A stretch of 59,412 nucleotides of DNA from Mycobacterium sp. E1214 (GTDB taxonomy: Bacteria > Actinomycetota > Actinomycetes > Mycobacteriales > Mycobacteriaceae). The position numbers and the translations under genes are program-made. Position 1 is the first letter of the stretch. Each line of letters starts with the position of its first letter. The notes under the pieces were generated by a model. That model did not search any database and had not been told where the DNA came from. It worked only from the letters and a program-made list of their open reading frames with translations. The stretch is from NCBI RefSeq assembly GCF_001666755.1, contig NZ_LZJC01000137.1, positions 1 to 59,412 on the forward strand, written 5' to 3'. Positions 33,403-42,433 of the stretch are shown one piece after another.

Positions 33403-34701
33403 TTGCGTGTCCTGCTCTCGACCTACGACTCCCGCGGGGGCGTCGAGCCGCTGGCGGGACTCGCGCTGCAGCTGCAGGCCCGCGGCGTCGAGGTGCTGGT
33501 CTGCGCGCCGCCGGACGAGGAGTTCGCGACCCTGCTGGGCGATGTCGGTGTCCCGCTGGCACCCTTCGGGGAGCCGCTGCGCGCGATGAAGACGGGCCCG
33601 TTGCCGTCGGAGGAGGACCTGCGCCGGCACCTCGACGGGCTGATCGCCGTGCAATTCGACACGGTGGCGACCGCGGCCGCGGGATGCGACGCGCTGGTGT
33701 CTACCGGCTTTCCGCCCGTCTCGGCGGCCGTGCGGTCGGTGGCCGAGGCAATCGGCGCCGACTACGTCTACGCCAGCTACCAGCCGACCATCTTGCCGTC
33801 GCCGCACTTCCCGCCGCCCGCCTACGCCAACGGCGCGTTCCCGGTGGGGCTGATCGACCACCGGGTGCTCTGGCAGGTCGACGCGCAGTCCATGCAGACG
33901 CTGTTCGGCGCCGTGCTCAACGGTCACCGGGCGGCGATCGGGCTGCCGCCGGTGGACAACGTGCGTGACTACGGGATCACCGGCCGGCCGTGGCTGGCGG
34001 TCGACCCGACGCTGGGGCCGTGGCAGCGGCCCAGCGACATCGAGGTGGTGCAGACCGGCGCGTGGTTGTTGCCCGACCGGCGTCCGCTGGCCCCGGACTT
34101 GACGGCGTTCCTCGACGCCGGCGAAGCGCCCGTCTACGTCGGATTCGGCAGCATGCCCATGCGCGCCTCGCGGGACGTCGCCCAGGTGGCCATCGAGGCG
34201 GTCCGCGCGCAGGGCCGCCGTGTGGTACTCGCCCAGGGGTGGGCAGACCTGGCCCCGGTCGACGACTCAGACGACTGCTTCGCGGTCGGCGAGGTCAACC
34301 AGCAGGCGCTCTTCGCGCGGGTGGCGGCCGTCGTGCACCACGGCGGTGCCGGCACCACCACCACGGCCGCGCGGGCCGGGGCGCCGCAGGTGCTGATCCC
34401 GCAGGGCGCCGATCAGCCCTACTGGGCCGGCCGGGTGACCCGCCTGGGAATCGGCGCCGCGCACGACGGCCCCATTCCCAGCGTCGAGTCCCTGTCGGTG
34501 CCGCTGCGGGCGGTCCTGACGCCCGAGGCGCGGGCACGGGCGCGCGCCGTGGCGTCGGCCGTGCGCAGCGACGGTGCGGCGCTGGCCGCGGCGCTGCTGG
34601 TCGACGAGGTGACCCGGCGTAAATCCGCGTCCACCGACACCGCCGACCCGCGGTCGAACCCGCCTAGCGAGGCAGCGCCGAGCCGAAGACGTCCGTCATA
34701 G
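33403..34701 (+). CDS. UGT-like glycosyltransferase (GT1, GT-B fold)
   Basis: The 432-residue protein begins LRVLLSTYDSRGGVEPLAGLA, the acceptor-side motif of GtfA/RtfA-like enzymes. The C-terminal donor site shows YVGFGSMPMR and AAVVHHGGAGTTTTAARAGAPQVLIPQGADQPYW. It probably glycosylates a lipid or small molecule. The start is TTG 33403 after GGAAGTGAG; no ATG or GTG is nearby. A -10-like TAAGGT lies about 38 bases upstream. The 3' end overlaps the convergent hydrolase gene by 38 bp. Confidence 0.82.
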   Translation: MRVLLSTYDSRGGVEPLAGLALQLQARGVEVLVCAPPDEEFATLLGDVGVPLAPFGEPLRAMKTGPLPSEEDLRRHLDGLIAVQFDTVATAAAGCDALVSTGFPPVSAAVRSVAEAIGADYVYASYQPTILPSPHFPPPAYANGAFPVGLIDHRVLWQVDAQSMQTLFGAVLNGHRAAIGLPPVDNVRDYGITGRPWLAVDPTLGPWQRPSDIEVVQTGAWLLPDRRPLAPDLTAFLDAGEAPVYVGFGSMPMRASRDVAQVAIEAVRAQGRRVVLAQGWADLAPVDDSDDCFAVGEVNQQALFARVAAVVHHGGAGTTTTAARAGAPQVLIPQGADQPYWAGRVTRLGIGAAHDGPIPSVESLSVPLRAVLTPEARARARAVASAVRSDGAALAAALLVDEVTRRKSASTDTADPRSNPPSEAAPSRRRPS

Positions 34702-35413
34702 CCTGCCAATGCCGCTCGGCCGCGGCGGCGTCGTAGGGGCCGTTGTCGGGGACCGCGAAGCCGTGGCCCGCCGCGTACCACTCAATGGTGTGCGGCACGC
34801 CGGCCGCCGTCAGCGCCTTGTCCAGCTGCTCGGCGTGATCGGGCGTGAACGACGCGTCGTCCTGCGCACCGCCCACGTAAATCGTGGCGCTGATCCGGTC
34901 CGCCAGCAGGTGCGGGCTGTCGTCGGTGTCGGTCACCAGGCCGCCGCCGTGGAAGGACGCCGCCGCGGCGACCCGATCCGGGACCCGGCCCGCCACCACC
35001 AGCGACGTGCGCCCGCCCATGCAATAGCCGCACACGCCGAATCGTTCACCGCTCACCTCCGGGCGGGCGGCAAGATAATCGAAGAAAACCGAAGCGTCGC
35101 TTGCCATCCGATCCGGGGTGACGCTGCCGATCAGGCGGAAAAGCCGCTTGCGCTCCTGCTCGTCGGCAAATACCGTCGCCATGTCGAACGGGGCCCAGTC
35201 GGGATCGCGGTAGTACACGTCCGGGAGCAGCACGGTGTAGCCGTAGTCGGCCAGTTTGGCCGCCATCTGCTGGAAGGTGTCGCGCACGCCGCCCGCGTCC
35301 GGGTACATGATGACGCCGGGCCACGGGACCTGCGATTCCGGGCCGCCCGGGGTGAACAGGTGCACCGTGCAGATGCCGTCGGGGGTGGTGATGGTGTCGA
35401 TGACGTTGGGCAT
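34664..35413 (-). CDS. Dienelactone hydrolase family protein (Rv2765-like)
   Basis: The 249-residue alpha/beta hydrolase has the DLH nucleophile Cys in GVCGYCMGGR, an acidic residue in GGAQDDASFTPDHAEQL and the His in AAGHGFAVPDN. It cleaves lactones or esters; the natural substrate is unknown. ATG 35413 has TAGAAC nearby upstream on the minus strand, a weak -10. It is divergent from thyA. Confidence 0.87.
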   Translation of the reverse strand: MPNVIDTITTPDGICTVHLFTPGGPESQVPWPGVIMYPDAGGVRDTFQQMAAKLADYGYTVLLPDVYYRDPDWAPFDMATVFADEQERKRLFRLIGSVTPDRMASDASVFFDYLAARPEVSGERFGVCGYCMGGRTSLVVAGRVPDRVAAAASFHGGGLVTDTDDSPHLLADRISATIYVGGAQDDASFTPDHAEQLDKALTAAGVPHTIEWYAAGHGFAVPDNGPYDAAAAERHWQAMTDVFGSALPR

Positions 35414-35548
35414 CCACTCGTTCTACTCCGCACGATCGCCGACCAATGCACCGCGTCGTTTCGCCGCGGAATTGGAGGGCGTCGACCCGCCCCCGCAAGC
35501 GGGAGGTGCCCCCACGCGCGCCGGCTTCGCCGCGCTTGCGATCGCCGC

Positions 35549-35554
35549 TAAGCT
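35549..35554 (+). promoter_or_regulatory. -10 element of thyA, leaderless type
   Basis: TAAGCT ends six bases before the GTG of thyA, and there is no Shine-Dalgarno sequence. Confidence 0.6.
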
Positions 35555-35560
35555 GACCGC

Positions 35561-36361
35561 GTGCCGATTCCTACGCCCTACGAGGACCTGCTGCGCCTGG
35601 TGCTCGAACGGGGCACGGCCAAATCCGACCGCACCGGCACCGGCACCCGCAGCCTGTTCGGCCAGCAACTGCGCTACGACCTGTCGGCCGGCTTCCCGCT
35701 GCTCACCACCAAAAAGGTGCACCTCAAATCGGTGGTCTACGAGTTGCTGTGGTTTCTGCGCGGTGATTCCAACGTCGAATGGCTGCAACGCCACGGCGTC
35801 ACCATTTGGGACGAATGGGCAAGCCCCACAGGCGATCTCGGCCCCGTCTACGGCGTGCAATGGCGGTCTTGGCCGACGCCGACGGGCGAGCACGTCGACC
35901 AGATCAGCGCGGCACTCGAGTTGCTGCGCACCGACCCCGACTCACGGCGCATCATCGTCTCGGCGTGGAACGTCGGCGAAATCCCGCAGATGGCGCTGCC
36001 GCCGTGCCACGCGTTCTTCCAGTTCTACGTCGCCGACGGGCGGTTGAGCTGCCAGCTCTACCAGCGCAGCGCCGACCTCTTCCTTGGCGTGCCGTTCAAC
36101 ATCGCCAGCTACGCGCTGCTCACCCACATGATGGCCGCCCAATCAGGCTTGGCCGTCGGCGAATTCGTGTGGACCGGCGGTGACTGCCACATCTACGACA
36201 ACCACGTCGAGCAGGTGCGGTTGCAGCTCACCCGCGAACCGCGACCGTACCCGAATCTAGTTCTGGCGCAACGAGATTCGATCTTCGACTACACCTACGA
36301 GGACGTCGTCGTCACCAACTACGATCCGCACCCGGCAATCAAAGCTCCCGTCGCCGTATGA
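35561..36361 (+). CDS. thyA: Thymidylate synthase ThyA
   Basis: The 266-residue folate-dependent enzyme converts dUMP to dTMP, producing dihydrofolate. It shows RTGTGTRSLFGQQLRYDL, catalytic Cys in LPPCHAFFQFYV, RRIIVSAWNVGEI and GDCHIYDNHVEQ. GTG 35561 is supported by the leaderless-type -10. It is coupled to dfrA by ATGA at 36358-36361, so dihydrofolate is recycled by the next product. A second, unrelated synthase (thyX) lies at 39.0 kb. Confidence 0.96.
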   Translation: MPIPTPYEDLLRLVLERGTAKSDRTGTGTRSLFGQQLRYDLSAGFPLLTTKKVHLKSVVYELLWFLRGDSNVEWLQRHGVTIWDEWASPTGDLGPVYGVQWRSWPTPTGEHVDQISAALELLRTDPDSRRIIVSAWNVGEIPQMALPPCHAFFQFYVADGRLSCQLYQRSADLFLGVPFNIASYALLTHMMAAQSGLAVGEFVWTGGDCHIYDNHVEQVRLQLTREPRPYPNLVLAQRDSIFDYTYEDVVVTNYDPHPAIKAPVAV

Positions 36362-36882
36362 CGTCCTCGGTGGGCCTGGTGTGGGCCCAGTCGACGTCTG
36401 GCGTCATCGGTCGCGGTGGCGGCATCCCCTGGGACGTGCCCGAGGACCTCGTCCGCTTCAAGGAGGTGACCCTGGGGCACCCGGTGGTGATGGGCCGGCG
36501 CACCTGGGAGTCGTTGCCGGCCAGGGTGCGGCCGCTGCCCGGCCGCGAAAACATCGTGTTGTCGCGCCGGGATGACTTCGCCGCAGCGGGGGCCCAAGTG
36601 GTCGACTCGCTGGACGCGGCGCTGGCGGCCGCCCAGGGCGGTGGCACCGACACCTGGGTGATCGGCGGCGAGCAGGTCTACGTGCTCGCCCTGCCGCACG
36701 CCAGCCGGTGCGAGGTCACCGAGGTCGACATCGAACTGCCGCGCGACGACGACGACGCGCTGGCGCCCGTGCTCGACGACTCCTGGCTGGGCGAGACGGG
36801 GGAGTGGCTCACCAGCCGCTGCGGGCTGCGGTATCGCTTCCACAGCTACCGTCGGCCTGCGAACCCGGCCGCCCACACCTGA
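36358..36882 (+). CDS. dfrA: Dihydrofolate reductase DfrA
   Basis: The 174-residue enzyme reduces dihydrofolate with NADPH. It shows VWAQSTSGVIGRGGGIPWDVPEDLVRF in two parts (substrate and Met20 loop), VMGRRTWESLP, LPGRENIVLSR and VIGGEQVYVLALP. It is some 15 residues longer than the M. tuberculosis protein through a longer TWVIGG-preceding loop and C-terminus. The ATG overlaps the thyA stop. Confidence 0.94.
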   Translation: MTSSVGLVWAQSTSGVIGRGGGIPWDVPEDLVRFKEVTLGHPVVMGRRTWESLPARVRPLPGRENIVLSRRDDFAAAGAQVVDSLDAALAAAQGGGTDTWVIGGEQVYVLALPHASRCEVTEVDIELPRDDDDALAPVLDDSWLGETGEWLTSRCGLRYRFHSYRRPANPAAHT

Positions 36883-36948
36883 CATACTCGGACACGGGGG
36901 TCGATCACCAACACGTCTAGCAGGCGTTATCCGGAAGGAGAACGATCA

Positions 36949-37647
36949 GTGATATCCGAACCTGCCAAGACGTTTTCTCGCAAGTTCATGGGCTACGACC
37001 AAGCCGCGGTCGACGCGCACGTCGAGACGCTGACGGCCAAACAACGGCTGTTGATCGACGATGTCGAAAGCCTGCGGGCCCGGTTACAGGAATCCGGCGA
37101 GGAAGCGGCCGCGTTGCGCAAGGAGGTCGCCGTCCTGACGGACACCTCGCCCTCGCCGCACGCGGTACAGCAACGGATGGCCAAGATGCTGCGGCGCGCG
37201 GTCGACGAAATCGCCGAGATGCAAGCCGAGGCGCGGGCCGAGGCGGAGGCGCTGATCGCGGCGGCCGAGGCCGAGGCCGAGGCGGCCGAACGCAAGCGCG
37301 ACGAGGTGCTGGCGGACATGGCCGCGCAACGCGAGGCCTTGGAGGCCGAATACGAGGAGACCCGCAAACAGCTGGAGGCCGAATTGGCCGCCCTGCGCAA
37401 CGACGCGCAGCAGGCCCGCGAACAGCTTCTTGCCGAGGCGAAGCAGAAGGCCGACCGGGACCGCGAGGAGGCTCGGCGGGCGGTCGAAGAGGCCACTGCG
37501 CAGCGCATCGCGGTGCTCGAAAAGCTGATGGTCGTCTACCGCGACCTGGAGCCGGTGCCGGCCGCCCTGGAATCGGCGTACCAGGAACGACAGGGCGAGC
37601 CGGCGAACGGCGCGGCCGCGTCGGGGCAGAAGGTCGGCGCGCGGTGA
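36949..37647 (+). CDS. DivIVA-like coiled-coil protein
   Basis: The 232-residue protein starts with a DivIVA-type motif (KTFSRKFMGYDQAAVDAHVETL), followed by long coiled coil from about residue 30 to 200 rich in Ala, Glu and Arg. Related N-terminal domains (Wag31, SepIVA) bind curved membrane or growth poles. The exact member is not identified. GTG 36949 follows a strong GGAAGGAG site. There is no membrane segment. Confidence 0.75.
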   Translation: MISEPAKTFSRKFMGYDQAAVDAHVETLTAKQRLLIDDVESLRARLQESGEEAAALRKEVAVLTDTSPSPHAVQQRMAKMLRRAVDEIAEMQAEARAEAEALIAAAEAEAEAAERKRDEVLADMAAQREALEAEYEETRKQLEAELAALRNDAQQAREQLLAEAKQKADRDREEARRAVEEATAQRIAVLEKLMVVYRDLEPVPAALESAYQERQGEPANGAAASGQKVGAR

Positions 37648-37686
37648 GTGCGCTCGCGGCGTCGCTGAACCCGTCCTGAGCAACGG

Positions 37687-37692
37687 TAGTCT
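37687..37692 (+). promoter_or_regulatory. -10 element of the YcaQ-like gene, leaderless type
   Basis: TAGTCT ends seven bases before the GTG at 37700. Confidence 0.5.
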
Positions 37693-37699
37693 CAGCGGC

Positions 37700-38920
37700 G
37701 TGTCGACTCAGCGGCTGTCCGTCGCCCAGGCGCGGCGGATAGCCGTTGCGGCGCAAGGCTTTACCGATGCCAAGCCGACCGGTCCGGTCACGCGCGCGCA
37801 CTTGAAACGGTTGATGGCGCGCATCCAGGTGCTGCAACTGGATTCGGTGTCGGTGGCCGTTCGCGCGCACTACGCGCCGGTGTTCAGCCGGCTCGGCCCC
37901 TACGACCGCGACGTCCTGGACCGCGCGGCCTGGGGTCCGCGCTCGGCGCGGCTGCTGGCCGAATACTGGGTGCACGAGGCCGCGTTGGTTACCGTCGACG
38001 ACTGGCCGCTGCTGCGCTGGCGGATGCGCCAGTACCGGCACGGCCGGTGGGGCACCCACATCGTCAAGGAGAATCCACAGCTCGTCGACGATGTGGTGGC
38101 CGCCGTCGCCGAATTGGGGCCCAGCACCGCCGGGCAGATCGAAGCCCACCTGGCCGCCGAGCCGCGCCGGAAGAAAGGCACGTGGTGGACCCGCAGCGAC
38201 ACCAAGTGGGTCGCCGAGGCGCTGTTCGCGGCCGGCGTGCTCACCACCGCCACCCGGGTCGGGTTCGCGCGGCACTACGACCTGTCCGAGCGTGTGCTGC
38301 CCGCTGACGTGCTGGCCCGCCAGGTCGACGACGACGAGGCGGTGCGCCAATTGGTGCTGCGCGCCGCGACCGCGCTCGGCGTGGGCACCGAGGCCGACAT
38401 CCGCGACTACTTCCGGCTCTCGGCCCGCCAGGTCAAGCCCGCACTCGCCGACCTCGTGTCGGCCGGAGAGGTCGAACAGGTCAGCGTCGACGGGTGGCCC
38501 GCGCCGGCGTACCTGCGGGCCGGCCGGACGGTGCCCCGCCGCGACCGGGGCACCGCGCTGTTGTGCCCGTTCGATCCGCTGATCTTCTTCCGTCCCCGCG
38601 TCGAGCGGCTGTTCGACTTCCACTACCGCATCGAGATCTACACCCCGGCCGCCAAGCGCCAATACGGCTACTACGTCTGGCCGCTGCTGATGGACGGGCA
38701 GCTGGTGGCCCGGGTCGACCTCAAGGCGGATCGGGCGGCCGACTCGCTGCGCGTCATGGGTGCGTTCGGCGAACCCGAGGTGTCGCGGCCCCGCGTCGCC
38801 GAGGCGCTGGCCGGCGAGCTGGAATCCATGGCGTCATGGCTCGGGTTGGGCGGGGTCAGCGTGGCCGACCGCGGCGATCTCGCCGCGGAGCTTCGCGCCG
38901 CCGCCAAGCGCGCCGGCTGA
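37700..38920 (+). CDS. YcaQ/AlkX-like DNA glycosylase (winged-helix, HTH_42 family)
   Basis: The 406-residue protein belongs to the family of bacterial winged-helix glycosylases that unhook DNA crosslinks. The N-terminal IQVLQLDSVSV carries the Q-x-D catalytic-type motif, which marks the YcaQ/AlkX branch rather than the Q-x-Q AlkZ branch. Other family features are YDRDVLDRAAWG, EYWVHEAALV and LLCPFDPLIFFRPRVERLFDF. It probably repairs alkylation damage. GTG 37700 is supported by the adjacent -10. Confidence 0.8.
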   Translation: MSTQRLSVAQARRIAVAAQGFTDAKPTGPVTRAHLKRLMARIQVLQLDSVSVAVRAHYAPVFSRLGPYDRDVLDRAAWGPRSARLLAEYWVHEAALVTVDDWPLLRWRMRQYRHGRWGTHIVKENPQLVDDVVAAVAELGPSTAGQIEAHLAAEPRRKKGTWWTRSDTKWVAEALFAAGVLTTATRVGFARHYDLSERVLPADVLARQVDDDEAVRQLVLRAATALGVGTEADIRDYFRLSARQVKPALADLVSAGEVEQVSVDGWPAPAYLRAGRTVPRRDRGTALLCPFDPLIFFRPRVERLFDFHYRIEIYTPAAKRQYGYYVWPLLMDGQLVARVDLKADRAADSLRVMGAFGEPEVSRPRVAEALAGELESMASWLGLGGVSVADRGDLAAELRAAAKRAG

Positions 38921-38988
38921 TCGCGGCGCGTCGGCGCCGCGGACGCGAGGGGGTCCGGCTGAGTTGGGGATCCCGGAGGCCGCCCGGC

Positions 38989-38994
38989 TAGGGT
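38989..38994 (+). promoter_or_regulatory. -10 element of thyX, leaderless type
   Basis: TAGGGT ends six bases before the GTG of thyX. Confidence 0.55.
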
Positions 38995-39000
38995 GAGCCC

Positions 39001-39753
39001 GTGGCCGAGACCGCGCCGCTGCGGGTGCAGCTGATCGCCAAAACCGAGTTCGTGGCGCCGCCGGACGTGCCGTGGGACACCGACGCCGACGGCGGCCCGG
39101 CGCTCGTCGAGTTCGCGGGCCGGGCCTGCTACCAGAGCTGGTCCAAGCCGAATCCGCGCACCGCAAGCAACGCCGGATACATCAAACACATCATCGACGT
39201 CGGGCACTTCTCGGTGCTCGAACACGCCAGCGTCTCCTTCTACATCACCGGCATCTCGCGGTCGTGCACGCACGAGCTCATCCGGCACCGCCACTTCTCC
39301 TACTCCCAGCTCTCGCAGCGCTACGTGCCGGAGAACGACTCGCGCGTCGTCGTCCCGCCCGGCATGGAGGACGATCCCGAGCTCGTCGAGATCCTCACCG
39401 CGGCCGCCGACGCCAGCCGCGCCACCTACGCCGCGCTGCTCGCCAAGCTGGAGGCCAAGTTCGCCGACCAGGCCACCGCGGTGCTGCGCCGCAAGCAGGC
39501 CCGCCAGGCCGCCCGCGCGGTGCTGCCCAACGCCACCGAGACCCGCATCGTCGTGACGGGCAACTACCGCGCGTGGCGGCACTTCATCGCCATGCGGGCC
39601 AGCGAGCACGCCGACCTCGAGATCCGCCGGCTGGCCATCGAGTGCCTGCGGCAGCTGACCGGCGCCGCGCCGGCGGTGTTCGCGGACTTCGAGATCTCGA
39701 CCCTGGCCGACGGCACCGAGGTCGCGACCAGTCCACTGGCCACCGAAGCCTGA
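39001..39753 (+). CDS. thyX: Flavin-dependent thymidylate synthase ThyX
   Basis: The 250-residue enzyme, the same length as M. tuberculosis ThyX, makes dTMP with FAD and NADPH and yields tetrahydrofolate. The ThyX motif is RHRHFSYSQLSQRY. ARAVLPNATETRIVVTGNYRAWRHF is split across the dUMP and FAD sites. It stands upstream of dapA. With thyA at 35.6 kb, the organism has both synthase types, which is usual for mycobacteria. Confidence 0.96.
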   Translation: MAETAPLRVQLIAKTEFVAPPDVPWDTDADGGPALVEFAGRACYQSWSKPNPRTASNAGYIKHIIDVGHFSVLEHASVSFYITGISRSCTHELIRHRHFSYSQLSQRYVPENDSRVVVPPGMEDDPELVEILTAAADASRATYAALLAKLEAKFADQATAVLRRKQARQAARAVLPNATETRIVVTGNYRAWRHFIAMRASEHADLEIRRLAIECLRQLTGAAPAVFADFEISTLADGTEVATSPLATEA

Positions 39754-39801
39754 CTCCCGCGCGGTGCCCGCGTGGGTGCTAAACACCTTGCCGCCGCCAG
39801 G

Positions 39802-39807
39802 TAACCT
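39802..39807 (+). promoter_or_regulatory. -10 element of dapA, leaderless type
   Basis: TAACCT ends seven bases before the GTG at 39815 and fixes that start over the GTG at 39764. Confidence 0.6.
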
Positions 39808-39814
39808 GAACACC

Positions 39815-40717
39815 GTGAGCACCGTCGGATTTGACGCCCCGGCGCGGTTGGGAACCGTCTTGACCGCGATGGTGACTCCATTCGGCCCCGACGGCTCGGT
39901 CGATACCGCAGCGGCGGCGCACCTGGCCAATCATCTGGTGGACGCGGGCTGCGACGGCCTGGTGGTATCCGGCACCACCGGCGAGTCCCCGACCACCACC
40001 GACGACGAGAAGCGCGAACTGCTCCGCGCCGTGCTGGAGGCCGTCGGCGACCGCGCGCGGGTCATCGCCGGCGCCGGCAGCTACGACACCGCGCACAGCG
40101 TGCGGCTCGCCACGGCGGCCGCGGCCGAGGGCGCCCACGGCCTGCTGGTGGTCACCCCGTACTACTCGAAACCGCCCCAGACCGGTCTGTTCGCGCATTT
40201 CACCGCCGTCGCCGACGCGACGGACCTGCCGGTGCTGCTCTACGACATCCCCGGGCGGTCCGTCGTTCCGATCGAGCCGGACACCATCCGGGCGCTGGCG
40301 GCGCACCCGAACATCGTGGGCGTCAAGGACGCCAAGGCCGACCTGCACAGCGGCGGGCAGATCATCGCCGAGACCGGGTTGGTCTACTACTCCGGAGACG
40401 ACGCGCTGAACCTGCCTTGGCTGGCCATGGGCGCCACCGGTTTCATCAGCGTGATCTCCCACGTGGCCGCGGGCCAGCTTCGGCAACTGTTGTCCGCCTT
40501 CGGTTCCGGTGACGTCGCCACCGCCCGCAAGGTCAACGCCGCCGTCGCCCCGCTGTGCAACGCGATGGCCCGGCTGGGCGGGGTGACGATGTCGAAGGCC
40601 GGCCTGCGCCTGCAAGGCGTCGACGTCGGTGATCCCCGACTGCCGCAGATGCCGGCGACCACCGAGCAGATCGAGGCGCTCGCCGCGGACATGCGCGCGG
40701 CCTCGGTACTCGGATGA
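39815..40717 (+). CDS. dapA: 4-hydroxy-tetrahydrodipicolinate synthase DapA
   Basis: The 300-residue TIM-barrel lyase condenses pyruvate and aspartate semialdehyde, the first committed step to diaminopimelate and lysine. It shows GTTGESPTTTDDEK, the catalytic Tyr in VTPYYSKPPQ and the Schiff-base Lys in NIVGVKDAKAD. GTG 39815 gives the M. tuberculosis length and has a -10 seven bases upstream. rnj follows after 31 bp, suggesting co-transcription. Confidence 0.96.
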   Translation: MSTVGFDAPARLGTVLTAMVTPFGPDGSVDTAAAAHLANHLVDAGCDGLVVSGTTGESPTTTDDEKRELLRAVLEAVGDRARVIAGAGSYDTAHSVRLATAAAAEGAHGLLVVTPYYSKPPQTGLFAHFTAVADATDLPVLLYDIPGRSVVPIEPDTIRALAAHPNIVGVKDAKADLHSGGQIIAETGLVYYSGDDALNLPWLAMGATGFISVISHVAAGQLRQLLSAFGSGDVATARKVNAAVAPLCNAMARLGGVTMSKAGLRLQGVDVGDPRLPQMPATTEQIEALAADMRAASVLG

Positions 40718-40748
40718 GCCGGGAAACGAACCAAAGGGTGGCTCGCCA

Positions 40749-42425
40749 GTGGATGTAGACCTCGCTCCACCAGGTCCGTTGGCCGCCGGTGGGTTGCGGG
40801 TCACCGCGCTGGGCGGGATCAGCGAGATCGGCCGCAACATGACGGTCCTGGAGCACCTGGGCCGTCTGTTGATCATCGACTGCGGGGTGATGTTCCCCAC
40901 CCACGACGAGCCGGGTGTCGATCTGATCCTCCCGGACATCCGCCACATCGAACACCGGCTCGACGACATCGAGGCGCTGGTGCTCACCCACGCCCACGAG
41001 GATCACATCGGCGGCATCCCCTTCCTGCTCAAGCTGCGCCCGGACATCCCGGTCGTCGGGTCGAAGTTCACGCTGGCGTTGGTCGCCGCCAAGTGCCGGG
41101 AACACCGCCTCAAGCCGGCGTTCGTCGAGGTCGCCGAGGGGCAACGAAGCACGCACGGTGTCTTCGAATGCCAGTACTTCGCCGTCAACCACTCCATCCC
41201 CGACGCGTTGGCGATCGCCGTACACACCGGCGCGGGAACCCTCCTGCACACCGGCGACATCAAGCTCGATCAGCTGCCGCTCGACGGCCGGCCCACCGAC
41301 CTGCCGGGCATGTCCCGCCTCGGCGACGCCGGGGTGGATCTGTTCCTGTGTGACTCCACCAACGCCGAGGTTCCCGGGGTCGGGCCGTCGGAAAGCGAAG
41401 TGGGCCCGACGCTGCACCGGCTGATCCGCGGCGCCGACGGGCGCGTCATCGTGGCGTGCTTTGCGTCCAACGTCGACCGCGTGCAGCAGATCATCGACGC
41501 GGCGGTGGCCCTGGGCCGGCGGGTGTCGTTCGTCGGACGGTCGATGGTGCGCAACATGGGCATCGCCCGTGAACTGGGTTTTCTGCGGGTGGCGGATTCG
41601 GACGTCATCGACATCGGCGCCGCCGAGATGATGCCACCCGAACGGGTGGTGCTGATCACCACCGGCACCCAGGGCGAGCCGATGTCGGCGCTGTCGCGGA
41701 TGTCCCGCGGTGAGCACCGCAGCATCACGCTGACCTCCGGCGACCTCGTGGTCCTGGCCTCGTCGCTGATCCCGGGCAACGAGGAGGCGGTCTACGGCGT
41801 CATCGACGAGCTCGCCAAGATCGGTGCCCGCGTCGTCACGAACGCCCAAGCGCGCGTGCACGTTTCGGGGCACGCCTACGCCGGCGAGCTGTTGTTCCTC
41901 TACAACGGTGTGCGGCCCCGCAACGTGATGCCGGTGCACGGAACCTGGCGGATGCTGCGGGCCAACGCCAAGCTCGCGGCGCGCACCGGCGTGCCGGAGG
42001 AGTCGATCCTGTTGGCGGAGAACGGCGTCAGCGTCGACTTGCGGGCTGGGGTGGCGTCCATCGCGGGTGCCGTGCCGGTCGGGAAGATGTTCGTCGACGG
42101 CTTGGTCGACGGCGACGTCGGCGACATCACGCTGGGGGAGCGGCTCATCCTGTCGTCGGGCTTCGTCGCGGTGACGGTGGTGGTCCAGCGCGGCACCGGC
42201 CGCCCGGTGACCGCGCCGCAGCTGCATTCGCGGGGGTTCTCCGAGGACCCCAAGGCCCTGGAGCCCGCGCTGCGGCGCGTCGAGGCGGAGCTGGAATCGC
42301 TGCTGTCCGAACAGATCACCGACCCCACCCGGATCGCGCAGGCCGTGCGGCGCACCGTCGGCAAGTGGGTCGGTGAAACCTACCGGCGGCAGCCGATGAT
42401 CGTGCCGACCGTCATCGAGGTCTAG
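40749..42425 (+). CDS. rnj: Ribonuclease J
   Basis: The 558-residue metallo-beta-lactamase-fold endo/5'-3' exoribonuclease shows LTHAHEDHIGGIP (zinc site), LHTGDIKLDQLPLDG, TGTQGEPMSALSRM and HVSGHAYAGELL, then the beta-CASP and C-terminal domains. It acts in rRNA maturation and mRNA decay. GTG 40749 gives exactly the M. tuberculosis length. The frame is open upstream into dapA. It ends ten bases from a convergent methyltransferase gene. Confidence 0.95.
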   Translation: MDVDLAPPGPLAAGGLRVTALGGISEIGRNMTVLEHLGRLLIIDCGVMFPTHDEPGVDLILPDIRHIEHRLDDIEALVLTHAHEDHIGGIPFLLKLRPDIPVVGSKFTLALVAAKCREHRLKPAFVEVAEGQRSTHGVFECQYFAVNHSIPDALAIAVHTGAGTLLHTGDIKLDQLPLDGRPTDLPGMSRLGDAGVDLFLCDSTNAEVPGVGPSESEVGPTLHRLIRGADGRVIVACFASNVDRVQQIIDAAVALGRRVSFVGRSMVRNMGIARELGFLRVADSDVIDIGAAEMMPPERVVLITTGTQGEPMSALSRMSRGEHRSITLTSGDLVVLASSLIPGNEEAVYGVIDELAKIGARVVTNAQARVHVSGHAYAGELLFLYNGVRPRNVMPVHGTWRMLRANAKLAARTGVPEESILLAENGVSVDLRAGVASIAGAVPVGKMFVDGLVDGDVGDITLGERLILSSGFVAVTVVVQRGTGRPVTAPQLHSRGFSEDPKALEPALRRVEAELESLLSEQITDPTRIAQAVRRTVGKWVGETYRRQPMIVPTVIEV

Positions 42426-42433
42426 GCGCCGGG

